A DNA stretch of 7,844 nt from Planctomycetota bacterium (GTDB lineage: Bacteria; Planctomycetota; PLA2; JAEUHO01). Location of the stretch: NCBI GenBank assembly GCA_024639415.1, contig JAHEIK010000166.1, positions 1 to 7,844 on the forward strand, in the 5' to 3' direction. The position numbers were made by a program, and so were the translations under genes. Shown here piece by piece: positions 6,587 to 7,844 of the stretch (within the stretch, counting starts at the first letter, position 1; every line of letters starts with the position of its first letter). The notes below the pieces were generated by a model that made no database searches, had not been told where the DNA came from, and saw only the letters and a program-made list of their open reading frames with translations.

Positions 6587-7651
6587 TCACAGCAGACCCC
6601 GCGCGCTGCGCTCCACCCACGCCACGCCGATCTTCTGCAAGCACGGATGGCCCGGCAGCGCGCACTCGCGCAGGAAGCACGGACTGCACGGCTCCGGGTC
6701 GTAGAGCAGCGTCCGCGGCCCGGCGCCGATGGGACTGCTCACCACGGGATCCGTCGCACCGAAGAGCGCGAGGACGGGTGCCCCCACCGCCGCCGCCAGG
6801 TGCATCGGACCGGTGTCGTTGCTGATCACGAGCCGCGCGCCGGCCAGCAAGCCCATCAGGACGCCCAGGTCCGGCGTGCGTCCGGCGGTGCGGAGCAGCC
6901 CGCCGCCCGCAGCACGCGCCACGACTTGCTCGACCGGTCTGGTCGCGTCGGTGCCGACCGTGGCGACGTCGCAGCCCGCAGCCATCAGGCGCTTCGCGAG
7001 TTCCCCGAAGCGCTCGGCGGGCCAGCACTTGGCCGGGCCGTAGCTGGCTCCGGGCTCCAACACGACCAGCGGCCGCTCGGCAGCGCGGCCGAGACCCGCG
7101 AGGAGCTCGGCGGCCGCCTCGCGCAGCGCGGGCGCGACGTCGATCGTCTGCGGGGCGGCCGGCTGGGTGCCGAAAGCCCTGGCGAGCAGCCCGAACCACG
7201 CACTGCGATGCCCGCGGCGGTACGGCTTCCAGCCGGTCACGGCGTGCGTGAACGCGCGCTTGCGACCGGCCCCGCCGTAGCCGACGCGGACGGCGATGCC
7301 GGCGCGCTTGGGAGCGAGCGAAGCGCGCAGCGAGCGCGGGAACACGACGGCTGCATCCGGCGCGACCGCGTGCAGGGCCGCCACGCTCGCGCGGCGCTGG
7401 GCCGCGCTCTTGTCACGGCTGGTGGGGATGGCGCGCGAGACGCCCGGCAGCATCCCGGCCAGCGGCAGGAAGGGCGCGATGACCTGCGCCACGATCTCGG
7501 CGTCGGGACGCGCCGCGGCGATGGCTGCCACGGACGGCGCGGCCATGACGACGTCCCCCAGCCAGTTGGGCAGGCGCACGAGAATGCGCTTCTGTCCCGC
7601 GGGAACGTCCGGGATGTGCAGCGCCTTCTTGCGCGCGCTCTTCTTCGTCAC
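6587..7651 (-). CDS. waaF: Lipopolysaccharide heptosyltransferase II-like, GT9 family
   Basis: This 354-residue protein is about the usual length for WaaF. The N-terminal half has RLPNWLGDVVMAAP (26-39), with D33 in the place of the family's catalytic aspartate. The C-terminal half has PGASYGPAKCWP (200-211), the donor-phosphate-binding region with K208, and SNDTGPMHLAAA (277-288). A four-cysteine cluster typical of WaaF-type enzymes follows (C322, C325, C330, C337). The family transfers heptose from an ADP-heptose donor to the growing LPS inner core on the cytoplasmic face of the inner membrane. The true acceptor here could be another surface glycan. The GTG start overlaps the upstream stop (GTGA) and has GAGG 7 nt before it. 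The first ~20 residues are Lys/Arg-rich and precede the normal fold. It is the last gene of its operon and ends against the palindromic array. Confidence 0.9.
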   Translation of the reverse strand: MTKKSARKKALHIPDVPAGQKRILVRLPNWLGDVVMAAPSVAAIAAARPDAEIVAQVIAPFLPLAGMLPGVSRAIPTSRDKSAAQRRASVAALHAVAPDAAVVFPRSLRASLAPKRAGIAVRVGYGGAGRKRAFTHAVTGWKPYRRGHRSAWFGLLARAFGTQPAAPQTIDVAPALREAAAELLAGLGRAAERPLVVLEPGASYGPAKCWPAERFGELAKRLMAAGCDVATVGTDATRPVEQVVARAAGGGLLRTAGRTPDLGVLMGLLAGARLVISNDTGPMHLAAAVGAPVLALFGATDPVVSSPIGAGPRTLLYDPEPCSPCFLRECALPGHPCLQKIGVAWVERSARGLL

Positions 7652-7844
7652 TTCGCGACCTCGATGTGCGGCCAGGCCATGACGCGGCGGGCGACCTCGT
7701 CTTGCGTGCGCGCCATGTGCAGCACGTAGAGCACGAGCTTCCAGTCGTCCCCGAAGCCCTCGAGCGTGAGCTTCTCCAGGACTTCCTGATAGCCGGCCTC
7801 GCCCTCGTGCGGCCGCACGCCGACGTAGAACATGCGCGGATCCT
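7648..7844 (-). CDS. Unrecognised protein, C-terminal 64 residues only
   Basis: The frame is open from the right edge to the TGA at 7648-7650. An ATG at 7833 is in frame, but codons for D-P-R precede it without a stop, so this is probably the tail of a longer gene. The visible part contains FYVGVRPHEGEAGY, a conserved-looking FGDDWKLVLYVLHMA stretch, and TQDEVARRVMAWP near the end; the second half is probably helical. There is no signal peptide or membrane segment in the part seen. I do not recognise the family. Its stop overlaps the heptosyltransferase start by 4 bp, so the two genes share an mRNA, and a role in surface-glycan synthesis is a reasonable guess. Confidence 0.7.
   Translation of the reverse strand, partial: DPRMFYVGVRPHEGEAGYQEVLEKLTLEGFGDDWKLVLYVLHMARTQDEVARRVMAWPHIEVAK
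7659..7662 (-). promoter_or_regulatory. Ribosome binding site of the heptosyltransferase gene
   Basis: GAGG on the minus strand sits 7 nt before the GTG start at 7651 and lies inside the last codons of the upstream gene. Together with the GTGA stop/start overlap, it supports this start over any later one and implies translational coupling. Confidence 0.6.

Noticed and set aside
6647..7729. Plus-strand open frame of 360 codons
   Set aside because: It is the codon-aligned antisense of the heptosyltransferase gene, and its sequence is of low complexity for a protein.

Overview
The window is very GC-rich, and its coding frames use almost no TTA, CTA or TCA codons. It is bacterial and Gram-negative in character: it carries a WaaF-type heptosyltransferase, a sigma-54 activator with an FHA domain, and an exported helical-repeat protein. 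This mix fits Planctomycetota or Myxococcota-like lineages best. That is an inference from gene types and composition, and the taxon cannot be fixed from the sequence. There are no rRNA or tRNA genes, no insertion sequence and no CRISPR array.

Layout: (1) 1-3036, minus strand, a reading frame of 1012 codons that is open to the left edge. It starts with a GTG, has a Sec signal peptide, and then about 21 tandem 44-residue helical repeats of kinesin-light-chain-like TPR type. It is easily missed because it has no stop inside the window and does not start with ATG. (2) 3176-5116, minus strand, an FHA-GAF-AAA+(sigma-54)-Fis enhancer-binding protein lying 139 bp upstream of the repeat protein and reading the same way. 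(3) 5117-5316, a 200 bp divergent intergenic region. (4) 5317-6396, plus strand, a ParA-type ATPase with an N-terminal MerR-like helix-turn-helix and no ParB partner in view. (5) 6398-6580, an array of six near-identical ~27 bp palindromic units plus one degenerate unit that fills the gap between two convergent genes. (6) 6587-7651, minus strand, a heptosyltransferase II-like GT9 enzyme, which overlaps by 4 bp (7) 7648-7844, the C-terminal end of an unrecognised gene.

How the genes may work together: the activator and the exported repeat protein are co-directional, so a phosphothreonine- and ligand-responsive transcription factor could control a periplasmic scaffold. This is inferred from position only. 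The heptosyltransferase and its upstream partner form a separate, translationally coupled unit, probably for LPS core or other surface-glycan synthesis. The ParA-like gene stands alone. The palindromic array is well placed to end transcription from both convergent sides.

The two observations most worth attention are the hidden giant repeat protein with its unusually constant 44-residue period, and the palindromic array, whose complementary arms can pair in two alternative registers.
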